Source of the DNA: Acanthosepion esculentum
Lineage: Eukaryota > Mollusca > Cephalopoda > Sepiida > Sepiidae
DNA length: 64,000 nucleotides
Assembly: GCA_964036315.1 (NCBI GenBank)
Contig: OZ038485.1
Span: 77,844,460 to 77,908,459 of the forward strand
Direction: 5' to 3'
In this document: positions 32,044-43,300 of the stretch, piece after piece
Position numbering within the stretch: position 1 is the stretch's first letter
Layout: each line of letters opens with the position of its first letter
Made by a program: the position numbers and the translations under genes
Notes under the pieces: model-generated
Database searches by the model: none
What the model was told of the DNA's origin: nothing
The model's input: only the letters and a program-made list of their open reading frames with translations

Positions 32044-35000
32044 GGGGCGTAAAACTTTAAAAAAAAATTGAACTTGCAAATGACTACCGATTCATGAAAC
32101 AAATTTATTTTCGTAAATTTTCCACCAGAAAAATTCCATTCGATTATAGCTGAAGGTAATAAAATAAAGATGCAAACGTGCGGGTAGTGCAACCGAGTGA
32201 AAATTTCGCACAAATATCATTGGGAAATATATGAATCCATCTCTTCTCTCCTCCAGCTATAGGTTTAAAATTTTTATATTTTAGTACTGTGAATTAAAAT
32301 TAGCATTAGTTAATGTCTAAAACGTTTTTTAAAATCGTCTCGGACCTAGACTCTACCAGTTTTTTGTCGAGGAAAGTGTATCATAAATGAAAAGCCAGAT
32401 GGTTTGTAAAAAAAATGTTACAGTTGTGTAAATCTCTTTTTTCGATTTAGCAGTTAAAGAACCGTCAAAATTATTTTATGAATTGTTTCGGGTTCACTTT
32501 TCGAATTTAGAAGAAATATATTCTTGTATTTACTGACCTATCAGAGATGTGGTCTCATCCCTTGTAAATTCCCAAATTAAGGATTTTGGAGCCTCTTTTT
32601 TCGCATAAAAGGAGACTGACCCGCTAATAGCATCAGAAAGCATTTAGTTGTCGGGGGAAAGCATTCAGACTTCAAAACAAAAAGCACCCACACTTCAAGG
32701 CCAGAGAAAATTTCCAGCCGAAGTAGTCATAACTCACTACGGAGAAAGAAAAAAACGAGCAGACAGCATATATCAACCGGGTCTGTTACAAGTTAAAATA
32801 GGGTAATCCATTTCAGCTGCTTCCAGAGAGTGATTTCAACCAAATCAAAAACTGAAAGTGAACTTGTCAGTAAAGGAAAACAAAGTCAGAGTGACAACAA
32901 TCTGTTCAAAACCCCCTTTGTGCTGAAACATTATTATTCCGTTGCAGAAATTAGTTGGGTGTTTAGCATCCCGCTACACCTTTTTTATCAACATCAATTT
33001 TCGTACAAAACGTGGATCACAGAGCTTATTCAGCTTAATAAGTATTTTCAGAAAATCTTAACTTAAATTGATCACTTAATATTTAATAACATCGATCTAG
33101 TTTTTGACCTTACTAAAAAAATAATTCCGCCAAAATCTTTCAAGCCCCTGTGATCCTAACACGTGACCAAAGTTAGCAATAAAATATGAAACGTCTTTCA
33201 TCTTCGACAGTAATCCGATCGGAATCCTTTGAACTCGTCACACAGTTCCAGGCCTTACGTTAAAGTTCTTTAACATGATTCCAGCCTGAAAGAACTCACT
33301 CACAGCAATATTTTATGACAAACAATCAACTCAAGTTTTCCACATTCAACTTAATACAAGAATCTTTTTCATACACTTTCAAGCTCAACGTTAATTATCG
33401 CAATTAACATAAACGCAGCTTGTTTAAAAACCACTTATTTCAACTACAGAATATTTTCTTCGAACAAGTGAAAACAAATCAAAGAACAACAATTCCGTAA
33501 ACCTTAAAGTAAGTCGTAAACATATTTTCCAATTTTAGTAACAAATTTGAACTGTTTATCATTTTCTTAAATTACAATAATACCAAAAGACAATTTCTCA
33601 TTATTGTACAGACCATTCAACAAATTACAATCTATCAAACCAGAACTTTGACAACATTTCAATGTAAACATAAAAGGACGTTTGAACTTTTTAAAACCAC
33701 TTCTTTACTCCAGTTGTTGTATCTCTTAGTCTTGTTTATATAAATATTTTATTCATTGTTGTGCAAAAACTGTTGTCATCACGCAGCCTAATTTACTCAA
33801 CAATTTTTCATCCATCCATTAAACACAACTTCCACAGTTGCACTTTTGTATTTTCTGTCTTGACAAATTTTCGCTTCTTCAAAATTTTTCATTTTCAAAA
33901 GGTGTAATCTTTTTTTTTTGTCTTGTGTATGTGATTGTTACACAACCTTAGATTTTTGTATAAAGCGCACAAATGGAAATCTTTGTGCAATTGCTCTAGT
34001 ATGCAATTTTTTAAATTTTTTTATTTTGTGTAGTGTAAATAAATGTTTTTCCTTTTTACATTTTTACATAGTGGTCGAGTCATATTTGTTTTGCACCTTA
34101 TTCAACTTTAGGGATAAGAGAGGCATGCGTTCTCTTTTCCTATTACTTTTTCCAAATTTAAATTCCTACAAAATGGTAGGGTAGGCTAAACTCTCTTGAT
34201 TTGGCCGGCAACTAATTTAAGAGAAGGAACACTTTGAATCTTATCCAAACTAAACCTTGGATAAGGGAACGGGAAATCACAATCTTTCCCAAGAATGCAT
34301 GACAGTTCTCACTCACAGTTAATAAAGAAACGGAAACTGTGGAGAGCAATGGTCACCAACGTTATGAATGGACATGGCACTAGCCGAAGTAAATAATGGT
34401 CTTCATATTGTTGGTGATTATAATAATAATGTAATGAGTAAAACATGCTTTGGATCATTACGGGGATTTCGCAAGTAATTGTAGAAAAATAAAATCAATA
34501 ACACTTGGGATTTCCTTCTATAAGTAATGAGCATTACTAACACTGTGTATGCATCTTACTGTGAAGCAAAACATTTATTTTAGAGTTTGATGTAAAGTGT
34601 AGATTTAATCGCTAGTTAACTACTGAAACGGTCTGTCTTCTTACACTGGATTAATGAAAAAACAGGCAGAATGTCTCTTGGGAGGTGGGCAAGGGAAGCT
34701 AGTAGGTAGAAGGGAGGAGTTGGTAGACCCTGGAATTGATGTGTGTGTCGAGTCGGTTGACCAAAGCCACTGGTGGTGACGTTGACAGCTAGTCCATTCG
34801 CTCTGACTGTTGTGGACGGCTTTCTTAAAAGCAGGTGTGGTGGATCATGACTCATTGTTTCTTTCATGTTTTTTTTTGTTTGTTTGTTTTTTGTTTTTTT
34901 TCGAGAGTATTTGTATAGTGAATCAGATATAATGCTGGGAGCCCTGTGCAGAGGGCAACTTTTTAATTATTTTTGCTTTGTGTAGTGTGAACCAGAAGGA

Positions 35001-35076
35001 GTTCTAATTTGAAGCCGAGTATAACAGTAGTAACTAGTATTTATTTATTTTTCCAAGTTTGGAATACTTATATTTT
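32044..35076. other. Non-coding DNA, CpG-bearing, unclassified
   Basis: No domain-bearing frame on either strand. The interval 32520-34400 has a different texture (A/C-rich on the plus strand, for example GAACAAGTGAAAACAAATC) and could be an LTR-like or UTR-like unit. I could not find its repeated partner. Donor-like sites occur on the plus strand (AAAGTAAGTCG near 33499). Nothing can be assigned. Confidence 0.35.
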
Positions 35077-35223
35077 ATACGTATTTTTTGCTGTTTCCGA
35101 GAATCGTCAAAGGTGGGAAAGGACAAGAAACTTGATTTTTCTGTCCTTTCCGACCGTCTGAAAATTGTCTAGAAAAAAACTCGTGAGCGCATTTAAGTCG
35201 CAGAAACAGCGAAAAATAAGTAT
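35077..35223. mobile_element. 147-bp hairpin MITE
   Basis: The ends are inverted: the left reads ATACGTATTTTTTGCTGTTT and the right, on the other strand, ATACTTATTTTTCGCTGTTT, agreeing at about 22 of 27 positions. Inside, GGAAAGGACAAGAAA and the complement of TTTTTCTGTCCTTTCC form a second nested hairpin. No coding capacity. The superfamily is not identifiable because no clear target duplication is visible. Confidence 0.6.
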
Positions 35224-37230
35224 CTTTTTATATTGTATAATTAATTAATCTATCTGTTTTAAAAGGAGCATTAAATTGACGTCGTATATGTGCATCTTGT
35301 TTGATTTTTTTTTTTTTTTTTTAGTTGAGAAGATGCAATGGGCACCGGTATGGTTGTTCTTAGAATTATTAAATAAAAATTAAAATAAATTTATATTTTG
35401 AGTTGAGCCAGATGTATAAAGTAAGTTTAGTAAGTTAGTTAATAATCTTATTCTTATTCTCAATAATTTTTTAACATTTAAAATTTTCCAAACGTAAGAA
35501 AATAACTTTCTGGGAAGTACAGGATAGCAGGAATCAAAAAAATGAGTGTAAGTGATTTTGAAATAAAATAAAAAAAAGACAAAACATCCTCAAGTCAACT
35601 TACATTTCAATTTTCAATACATTAAAATTTTATTTTACTAACAGACGAATGATCCCATCTTTAATTTTCAAACAGTAGGATCAGTTTTTACATCATTTAT
35701 AAATTGTTATTATCAGCAGTTGTGAAAATGAAAATGCCATACTCAAGAAAGGACTTTAAAACAAAAACGTATCATAGACAAGAAAAAGAAGTGTGTTAGT
35801 GTTTTCCTTTCTCTAAATAACGAACAACTAATCACACACTGTAGAATGTAGATGATAATAAGATTATTCCAGTTATCTATAAATTTTATGCATGCGTTGT
35901 ACTGAGATAATCTTTTTCATTCTTTTAAATATTTAAAAAAATCAATTCAATTCAAAAGTAACCAACGGTGTACGTCGACAATAACATGAGGAAATATTAC
36001 GGTCAACACCGCTGATAGTGTTTATTATTTGTGTTTAATTGGCAGAAGTATTTTCGTAAAGCTTTGAAAGCAACATAAGTTATTTTTTTTTATTTTTTTA
36101 AAATGAAATATGTAATCAGTTGTCCTATAACTAGATTTCGCTAAAAAGCAAGGTGAGGATGCTTTTTTCTTCGTTAGTCTTTAAAAGAACCTTAATATTT
36201 GATTTTGTAGTAGGAATTACCAACATGCATAAAGCATAAATTTTTGTGACTTAGAGAAGTAAACGTTTTTTGTTTAATGTTTATTTCAAAAACAAAGTTG
36301 AAAACAAAATTGTTTCGTTAAGTAACTTCGTTGAACTTTTGCAGCTTAATTAAAACTAATATATTGGAAATAATAATTATAGATTAAAAACTAAGGTAAA
36401 AAAAAACTAAACAGAAATACATTAATTATGAACTTTTAATTTCGGTTTCTTTTTTTAAAATCTGTTTTCGCCACTAATGTTTAAAAAAATATTTCTCTTA
36501 AGTATTTCGTCTTTAAAATATTTAAATTTAACTTTAACAAGTGTAAATTTATTGTAAGATAGACCTATTGGAACTGACATTTATTAAGTAATTTTATTTT
36601 AATAATTTGTCAGGCAAAGTAGAATTGAAAATAAATAAATATTGTTTTGTTTTTGCTCGAGTCAGTGTGTGGAAAAGTGCATTAGAACTGAATTTTATTT
36701 ATTTCCTAGTTTTTTACTAGACTTTAGGAATCGTTCGGGGAATGATAATTATATTTTTAAAGGAAAATAAAAATTTTGTCTTGATTTATTTACATTTTTC
36801 CATTAATAAATTAAAACTGAAGTCTTTGATTACAATATTTGTGACTAATAAAACAAAAATAAAAAAGATCAAATATCCTTATTTGGGATATGAAATGTAT
36901 TGCATTTCGGAGGCTATCTTTTAGTTTTATTTATTGGAAGAGTGAAGAAGACTTAGGTTTTCTGTTTCAAAATTTCTACTATGACTAGAACATTTTCATT
37001 TTTTTTTTAATTTAAAAATCTTTGTTTTTTTTCCTATCGTCATGATAAAAATATAATCATGCTCATTGTCTTTTAAAAAACAGATCGCTTATCATTTCAT
37101 TTTTTGCATTTATATATTTATTTTGGATAAAAATTTAATAGGCAAACAAAAAAAATTCAACAATAAAGCCTCCTTATCTCAAATTGTACAGTATTCCTCA
37201 CATTGTAAAATAGAATACAAATATATACAA
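35224..37230. other. Non-coding AT-rich DNA
   Basis: No supported gene. A plus-strand donor-like AAGCAAG|GTGAGG occurs near 36152 and could end a 5' UTR exon of the pogo-family gene, but it cannot be confirmed. Confidence 0.4.
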
Positions 37231-37745
37231 GACAAGAGTTACTCTGAAAGTAATGCCTCTTATTTTGGCCCACAATATCAGTCGGCTGTTGGTGTCCGAC
37301 AATTCGATGTTGAACCTTTCCAGTTTTTACCTTACTACAGATGAAAATGGCAATTGATATGAAAATGTATTATGAAGCAAAGCTGTATCATTGGAATTTT
37401 CCGTGAGGAAAAATTGTATTCATTTATTCACCAGCACTTGTTGAACAATATGGAGAGCAAACAGTGGACGTGAGCATAGGGATGTGTGTGTGTGTGTGTG
37501 GGGGGGGAATGACCTTAAGCAGTGACAACAGCGATGTGTGTGACATATCACATTTCAGGTGGCCCTTCACAGTTGTCAACCTATCAAATGAAGAATGCCG
37601 CAAAAATTCATAGTGGTGGTAACTATTTGGAAAACTAGTGTTTTTGCAATAGAAAACTTTCTATTTTCAACAGTGTTATTGTGCTACCAACCTGTATTTT
37701 GGGAGAATTTCTATAGAAGTAAATGAATCATTACTTTTGGAGCAT
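37231..37745 (+). mobile_element. Internally deleted mariner-like element
   Basis: The left end reads TTACTCTGAAAGTAATG. The right end, on the other strand, reads TGCTCCAAAAGTAATG, a typical mariner-type inverted end. Inside, about 37425-37475 encodes a fragment with LLNNMES/YGEQTVDVSIG and, further on, a serine/aspartate-rich remnant (SSDNSDV). These correspond to the N-terminal helix-turn-helix part of a mariner transposase. A (GT)n and a G run at 37483-37507 interrupt it, and the catalytic domain is missing. Confidence 0.65.
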
Positions 37746-37832
37746 TGTTAAAAAAATTAAAAGAAAACTGTTAAATTCATAACCTCATGTTATTTAAAAT
37801 ATATCAGACATAAATTAATTCCAAGCTGAAAT

Positions 37833-39710
37833 AGGTACCGCCACAAAAAGTAAACAAAAAGAGCATAGCATGATGAAAAAGACGCCAAACTTGACGAAAA
37901 CAAAATTTTATCGTCTATGTTCATGTTATTATTAAAGAGGAAAGATCAAAGTATTTTTGCGGAATTTTCGTTAAAAATCTTGTTTTTTGTCATCAAAACT
38001 GACAGATAATCAATCATTTTCAATCATTTTTTTTCCATTTTATAAAAAAGATGAAAATCTCACTTTGAAATTCTTTTAGAAATCAATTATTATTTTTTCA
38101 AAACTTATTTTAATAAAATCAGAAATTATAATGTTTATTTAAAATATTTTGAACCAAGGTTGACTTAGCTTCTGCGCCGAAAAAATGTAATTTGAAAATA
38201 AAACAATGCAGGTCATAACCTTTCGCGTCACTTGACAGGTGACAAAAGACATTTCCATGACATTTAGATAGCTTATGGTAGGATAATTCTTTCTACAAAT
38301 GCAGGGAAGTGAAATTATTTACATTTAAGTGAACAAATTTTTTACCTCGTTATTTTTGAGAAAAACTTTCAGCACTCTAATTTTTTTTTTGTACTTAGCT
38401 TTCACCTTTACGATGCTTTATGGAAAATATAAAGAAATGAAAAAATAAGACTGTTAAGAGTGAGATTAAATTTCATAAGAAAGGTATCTAATTAATTTAT
38501 AGGTACCTTTCTTATGAAATTTTATCAGAAGTGTACATAAAATACTATAATTTTATGTACATTTACTACATTTTACTGTGTTATTTGTATTTCCATTCAT
38601 TTTATTATTAATTTTGATATTTCATTTATGGAAAAATGTCATAACTGAGATTAATATAAAAATAAGATCATATAAATTTCATAAGATGATACTGATACTT
38701 GTAGGTACCCTTCTCAGTTGAAATTGAAAAATCAAATTAACTTCTCCACACGTGTTTCACAAAAGTAAAGGCCTTAGCAGCGGAGAACAATGCTTAACTC
38801 AAATAATGCAACTTAATTGTATTCTGGTTGGTTTTCCATACTTTATAATTACCGCCCGATTATAAACACAAAATTACATTTCTTAATTACTGCGGATCTT
38901 CTGATTAGTCAAAACAATACCATTTACAACGTGCTAAAAAAAAAGACACTTACGAAACCTGATGCGGTTTTTAACTAATTTTATAATATCTTAACAACTT
39001 AAATGTAAAAATCTATTATAATTAAAGAAATAACAAATAATTGTATTAAAAATTCATTTTTCATCAGAAAAATTTTTTGCTTTCAGAAAATATTGTTCAT
39101 ATTCATAAAAACAACTAAAAGCAATTAAAAGCATTTGAAATTAAATAATATCTTTGTTTTATTGAGTTTTGTATGTTACAATTCAGAGCTGATTTTCAGG
39201 TACATGGGATTCAATTAAAAAAAAAAAACATTATTTGCATTCTTCAAAGCCTTGTGCTTTTAACTATTGTAATCACTAAACCCGATGCGATCGAATTTCT
39301 AGTTTTCATAAAATTAGTTATGGGTGGGGGGTAATAGATATAAAAAATATTTCTGCAATGACTTTAAAAAAAAAGCATTTATAATAATTTCCATCATCTA
39401 TGAATAGTTTCTGAAAGTTTCATTAACATCTGACAATTATTTTTATTTTTGCAAGATTTTCCAAAAAACGTGCTAAAAATTGTATATGTTATTTAGTAGT
39501 TCCGGTGATACAAAGAGAAACAATGTTTTTTTAATAAAAATTTAGAATGTTCTAAAAAAAAGTAAAAAATTTTTTAAAATAATTTAAAAAGACTTTGGTC
39601 TTTCGTCTTCATAATAACATAAACATTTAGACAATAAAATTTTGTTTTAGTCAAGTTTGGTGTCTTTTATCATGCTATACCATTTTCTGAGCGATTTTGT
39701 GGAGTTACCT
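37833..39710. mobile_element. Unclassified 1.9-kb element with about 120-bp terminal inverted repeats
   Basis: The interval 37833-37952 and the reverse complement of 39592-39710 align along their whole length. Shared blocks are GGTA.C.CCACAAAA, TATAGCATGAT/CATAGCATGAT, CCAAACTTGAC, AAAACAAAATTTTAT and GACCAAAGTC/GATCAAAGTA. The 1.6 kb between is AT-rich with no coding frame. This is the architecture of a non-autonomous DNA transposon with long inverted ends. Neither the outermost base nor a target-site duplication could be fixed. Confidence 0.75.
38468..38522. repeat. 19-bp perfect inverted repeat
   Basis: Arms 38468-38486 (AAATTTCATAAGAAAGGTA) and 38504-38522 are exact reverse complements around a 17-base spacer. 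It lies inside the 1.9-kb inverted-repeat element. A looser relative of the arm occurs near 38675-38730. Confidence 0.85.
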
Positions 39711-40498
39711 AAGCTAAAACAATTTAAATGCTAATTTGCATTAAAAAAACATTCAAAAACCTCATTTACTCACTTTCACTTTTTGCTCTTGTATATAAAT
39801 ACTTGTTACAGCATAAAATCCTTGCAGTTGCCTAGATAGTGTTGCTCAGAGGATGAAATGCATCAGCTAAGTTTTTTCTTTTGTCTTTATTCATAGATAT
39901 AAATACCAGTTTGTCAGTTATCTTTTTTACAGCATGTTTTTTAGTGTATAATTCATGATTTTTAATTTGAACAAAATGTAGTAGAATATAGATAAGATTT
40001 TATTTTTCAAAATTATTGAACTCAGTTTTATAGTAATTTTTAGTTGTTAATGGAGAATTTACTTGGTCCATGTTAAAAAAATATTTTGAAAGTGTTCAGA
40101 TGTAATATGTAAATTGAAGGTGAATTTTGTCTATCTCAATCTGATCTCCAGGTTTAATGTTGATAGTTTTAAATGAAAGTAATATAAGAATCTGCTATTA
40201 TATAGCCAATATTTTACATTTTTATTATCTCGGTTATTCTGGCTGTGTATCTAATAAAATTTTCTCTTAGATTGCTTTGTTTTAATATATGTTTAAGTCA
40301 ATTGATATTATTAATAATTTTTTGGAAATACCTGTTTGCCTAAATCTTTTGGAGAGCTTTGTATATTTTTGTAATCTTAAGAATAAACTTCTGATTTTGA
40401 TTAAATAATTTTTAAAGAAGATTCATAACATTTTGTTGGGGTAGAATTTATAAAGCTGATTATTTTTATAAAGAATAATTGGTTTTATTAATTTTCTT
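39711..40498. other. Non-coding AT-rich DNA, presumed 5' intron of the pogo-family gene
   Basis: No coding frame. It ends in a polypyrimidine tract leading into the acceptor at 40511-40512. Confidence 0.5.
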
Positions 40499-40512
40499 TT
40501 TTTAACTTTCAG
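40499..40512 (+). other. Predicted splice acceptor before the pogo-family coding exon
   Basis: The sequence TTTTTAACTTTCAG (AG at 40511-40512) is a good polypyrimidine-tract acceptor 52 bases upstream of the first ATG. It suggests a spliced 5' UTR, which is typical of a host gene rather than of an autonomous transposon copy. Confidence 0.6.
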
Positions 40513-40564
40513 AAAAGTGCTTCAACCAGTGTTTGACTGCCATTTGCAATTGAAAACTTCTCAA

Positions 40565-42094
40565 ATGATGCCACGGAAACGCAATGATTTAACATTGGCC
40601 CAGCAAATGAAAGTTATCAAAATGCTAGAAGCAGTGCCAAGAATTTCACAGTCTATAATTGCGAAGCATTTCATGGTTTCACAATCACAGATCTCACGTA
40701 TTGGAACTAATCGAGTTGAGATTCGAAAAGAATGGGAATCGAACAATAATCCAACCCAAAAGCGTCGACGTTTTATTAATAAAGATACGGACATAGAGAA
40801 GGCATTACTATGTTGGTACAATTTTGCAGTTACACATAAACTACCAATCTCTGATGACATATTGAAGGGAAAGTCAGTGTGTTTTGCTGAAAGATTTGGT
40901 ATCGCTAATTTTCTTCCTTCAATTGGCTGGCTTCGACGTTGGAAAGAAAAAAATGGTATACAATTGGCATCAGAAGGACTTGAAATGAATCCTGTGCTCA
41001 ATACTGTTGATGAACAAATGGAAAGTTTGATTCAAACCATTCTGTCACTCTACAGACCTTGTGATGTGTATGCTTGTCAAGAGACAGGCCTATATTTTAA
41101 GTACCTACCTGAGGCTAAAGGCTACATCAAGTCGGAAGTTCTTACCCAGAGACCCCCAGCTATGGAGAGACTTACAATACTTTTTGCTGCCAATTTGACA
41201 GGGACAGATAAACAGGTTCCAGTTGTGATTGGAAAGCAAGAAAAACCATCTGACTTTGCTCCTCTACCTTATTATTACAACAGAAGTTGCTGGATGACAG
41301 CTGAAGCTTTTGGACATTGGCTTACACAGTGGGACGTACAATTGCAAAATAGCTCCAGAAAGATTCTCCTTCTTTTAGAAGACAGTCCTGCTCATTCCAG
41401 GAATTTACAACTACAGAATATTCGTTTGATTTTTCTTTCATCCAAAGTTTCCACACCAAAGCAACCATTTTCTCTGGGTATTATCCATAATTTCAAGGCA
41501 ATATATCGTCAACACATGATGCAGCGAGTTGTTTCACTTGTAGGTAATTATGATCAGTTAGAGGACAGCACTCATACTGGCATGGTTTCCATCCTTGATG
41601 CTCTTTATTTGATAAAAGCCTCATGGGATTGCATATCCAGTGATATTATAATATACTGTTTTAACAAGGCGGGTTTATCATCTACTCAATTGGTTAAAGA
41701 TGTTAATTTGAATGTTGTGCCTCCAGTTGGCATGTCAGAAAGAGACTTTCAAGCTTTTATCTCTGTTGATGATAATCTGCCATGTACAGGTGTTCCAAGT
41801 GATGAAGATATCTGTCAATCTGTTCTTGAAGAACATGAAGGTTCAACAGTCATTGTCGATGGGATGATTGTTCCTGAATCAGAAGTACAATCAATTCCAG
41901 GATTTTCAGCAAAGATACCGTCCCCATCTACTCAGCAAGTAGTTGCTGCCTGTGAGATCTTACGCCTTTGGTTACAGACTCAGGGTACAGAACATTATAA
42001 TGCATTCCATCTGCTAGAATCAGAGATTCACTCAAAAGTGTTACAAAGCAGACAAGATCAGAGATCTTCAGATGAAAATCTGAAAATTCTATAA
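40565..42094 (+). CDS. CENP-B/Tigger-like domesticated pogo transposase (509 aa)
   Basis: An intact frame begins at the first ATG (40565), downstream of a splice acceptor. Residues about 4-57 form the CENP-B N-terminal helix-turn-helix (LTLAQQMKVIKMLE, ISQSIIAKHFMVSQSQISRI). Residues about 77-131 form the second CENPB-type DNA-binding domain (GWLRRWKEKNGI). Residues about 165-345 align with the DDE_1 transposase core. The first catalytic Asp of NADETG is Gln172 (ACQETG). The second is kept as Asp273 (LLLEDSPAHS). The third, in QPLDQG, is Ser303 (QPFSLG). With two of three acidic residues gone, transposition activity is not expected, while a DNA-binding role remains possible. The C-terminus keeps the family's CFNKAG, FISVDDNLP and EILRLWLQTQ segments. 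Length is normal for Tigger/jerky proteins. No inverted repeats flank it. Confidence 0.92.
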   Translation: MMPRKRNDLTLAQQMKVIKMLEAVPRISQSIIAKHFMVSQSQISRIGTNRVEIRKEWESNNNPTQKRRRFINKDTDIEKALLCWYNFAVTHKLPISDDILKGKSVCFAERFGIANFLPSIGWLRRWKEKNGIQLASEGLEMNPVLNTVDEQMESLIQTILSLYRPCDVYACQETGLYFKYLPEAKGYIKSEVLTQRPPAMERLTILFAANLTGTDKQVPVVIGKQEKPSDFAPLPYYYNRSCWMTAEAFGHWLTQWDVQLQNSSRKILLLLEDSPAHSRNLQLQNIRLIFLSSKVSTPKQPFSLGIIHNFKAIYRQHMMQRVVSLVGNYDQLEDSTHTGMVSILDALYLIKASWDCISSDIIIYCFNKAGLSSTQLVKDVNLNVVPPVGMSERDFQAFISVDDNLPCTGVPSDEDICQSVLEEHEGSTVIVDGMIVPESEVQSIPGFSAKIPSPSTQQVVAACEILRLWLQTQGTEHYNAFHLLESEIHSKVLQSRQDQRSSDENLKIL

Positions 42095-42224
42095 TGTCTG
42101 CAGACTTTAGGTAAATTATATTTACCTTTTTCTTTTAAAGATCATTAGACTGTATATTTCTCCTAAGGTGACATCAAAGTTATAAAGTATATCAATTGGT
42201 ATAATATATACAGATACATCAGTT

Positions 42225-42535
42225 CAGTTATGTGCCAGGCAATGATACACATTTAGGCAATCATGAATCTTTCAATACATGACTGAAGAGGCAGATTTTT
42301 CCTGCAGTAGGTTGCCATTTCTTTCTCTGGTAGACCAGTTGGCATCCAAGACTATAGAACCCAGTCAGTCTTGCTATTTACCCATAGCTGTGGGGTGAAG
42401 AAGAGGAGGATTCATACTTTTCCCAAGGGTATTAGCACATAAGTGAATGTAATGGATTTGACTGGAATTTGAACTCGGCTCTCCGATTCCTCAATCTGAG
42501 CCGCTATCCATTACTCCACTGTGCCTCCTTATACA
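42225..42535 (-). repeat. tRNA-derived SINE, copy 2
   Basis: Read on the minus strand: a tRNA-like head (A-box-like GGCACAGTGGAGTAATGGAT; B-box-like GAGTTCAAATTCC), then a body with GTATGAATCC, CACAGCTATGGG, TAAATAGCA, GATGCCAAC and ATGGCAACCTACTGCAGG. It aligns with the plus-strand copy at 22083-22255 and is the better preserved of the two. Confidence 0.75.
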
Positions 42536-43139
42536 GATACATAATGGTTTTTTTTATCTCATTATCTCAAATAGGAGGCAGTCATAAATATGACGAAGAA
42601 ATATAAAAGCCACATTATCTTTTATATTATAGAATACAGATATATAATGTTTTATAATTCTATAACATAATAGTTTATGTGGCTTTGTATATTTCTGGTC
42701 ATATTTCTAACTGCCTTCTATTTTAGATAATGAGATATTCCATTGTTTGTTAACAGAAACTCATTCTGTTCAGAGTTACCATTACAACAAGATCAGTAAT
42801 ACATTGCTTTTTCTTTATTTAGTTTCGTATTAGCCTTCTCCAGATATTTATTTATATTTTTAATGACAAACAGCAAAATTCTTTTGGATTGTAAAATAAC
42901 ATTCAACAATAATTAATTGTATAGAGTGCATATATACTTTGATCAAATTAGAAGTACTGATCCATATGTAAATAATCTTGTCAGTTTTGACAGGTACTAT
43001 ACTGGCTGAACATAAGTAAGAAAATGCAGTTTGTTATATTTTGCAAGTATAAGTAAAATTATTTAAATATTGTTATCATTTTTTGATAGTACAAGTAATC
43101 TAGTGGATAATATAATTCATAATAGATTAATATCAGTAT

Positions 43140-43300
43140 TTATGCTATTTATATTTGGATTATTGTTCTCATCTTTGTCATTGTTATCACTGAGTCCAGG
43201 TACACACTGCCTGGCCCAGTGGACTCAGTGGAAATGGTGAGCAATATCTGAACAGTACTAAAAATAAGAACTAGATAAGATATCCCTAGACATTTTATAT
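43140..43300 (+). repeat. PLE-terminus / tRNA-like composite repeat
   Basis: It begins with TTGGATTATTGTTCTCATCT, the PLE terminus seen at 23465 and 30245. It continues with GTCCAGGTACACACTGCC and a GTGGACTCAGTGG segment, and ends with ATAAGAACTAGAT, which matches the repeat at 79-150 in the other orientation. The two copies define one dispersed family. Confidence 0.6.

Noticed and set aside
32520..34400. Possible LTR or retroelement leader
   Set aside because: The texture differs from its flanks, but I could not find a matching second copy, primer site or coding remnant, so it stays as unclassified non-coding DNA.
40517..40564. N-terminal extension of the pogo-family protein starting at GTG (40517)
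   Set aside because: It would need a non-ATG start only five bases after the splice acceptor. The first ATG at 40565 directly precedes the conserved N-terminal domain.
40561..41001. 146-codon minus-strand frame inside the pogo-family gene
   Set aside because: Antisense shadow of a conserved coding region.
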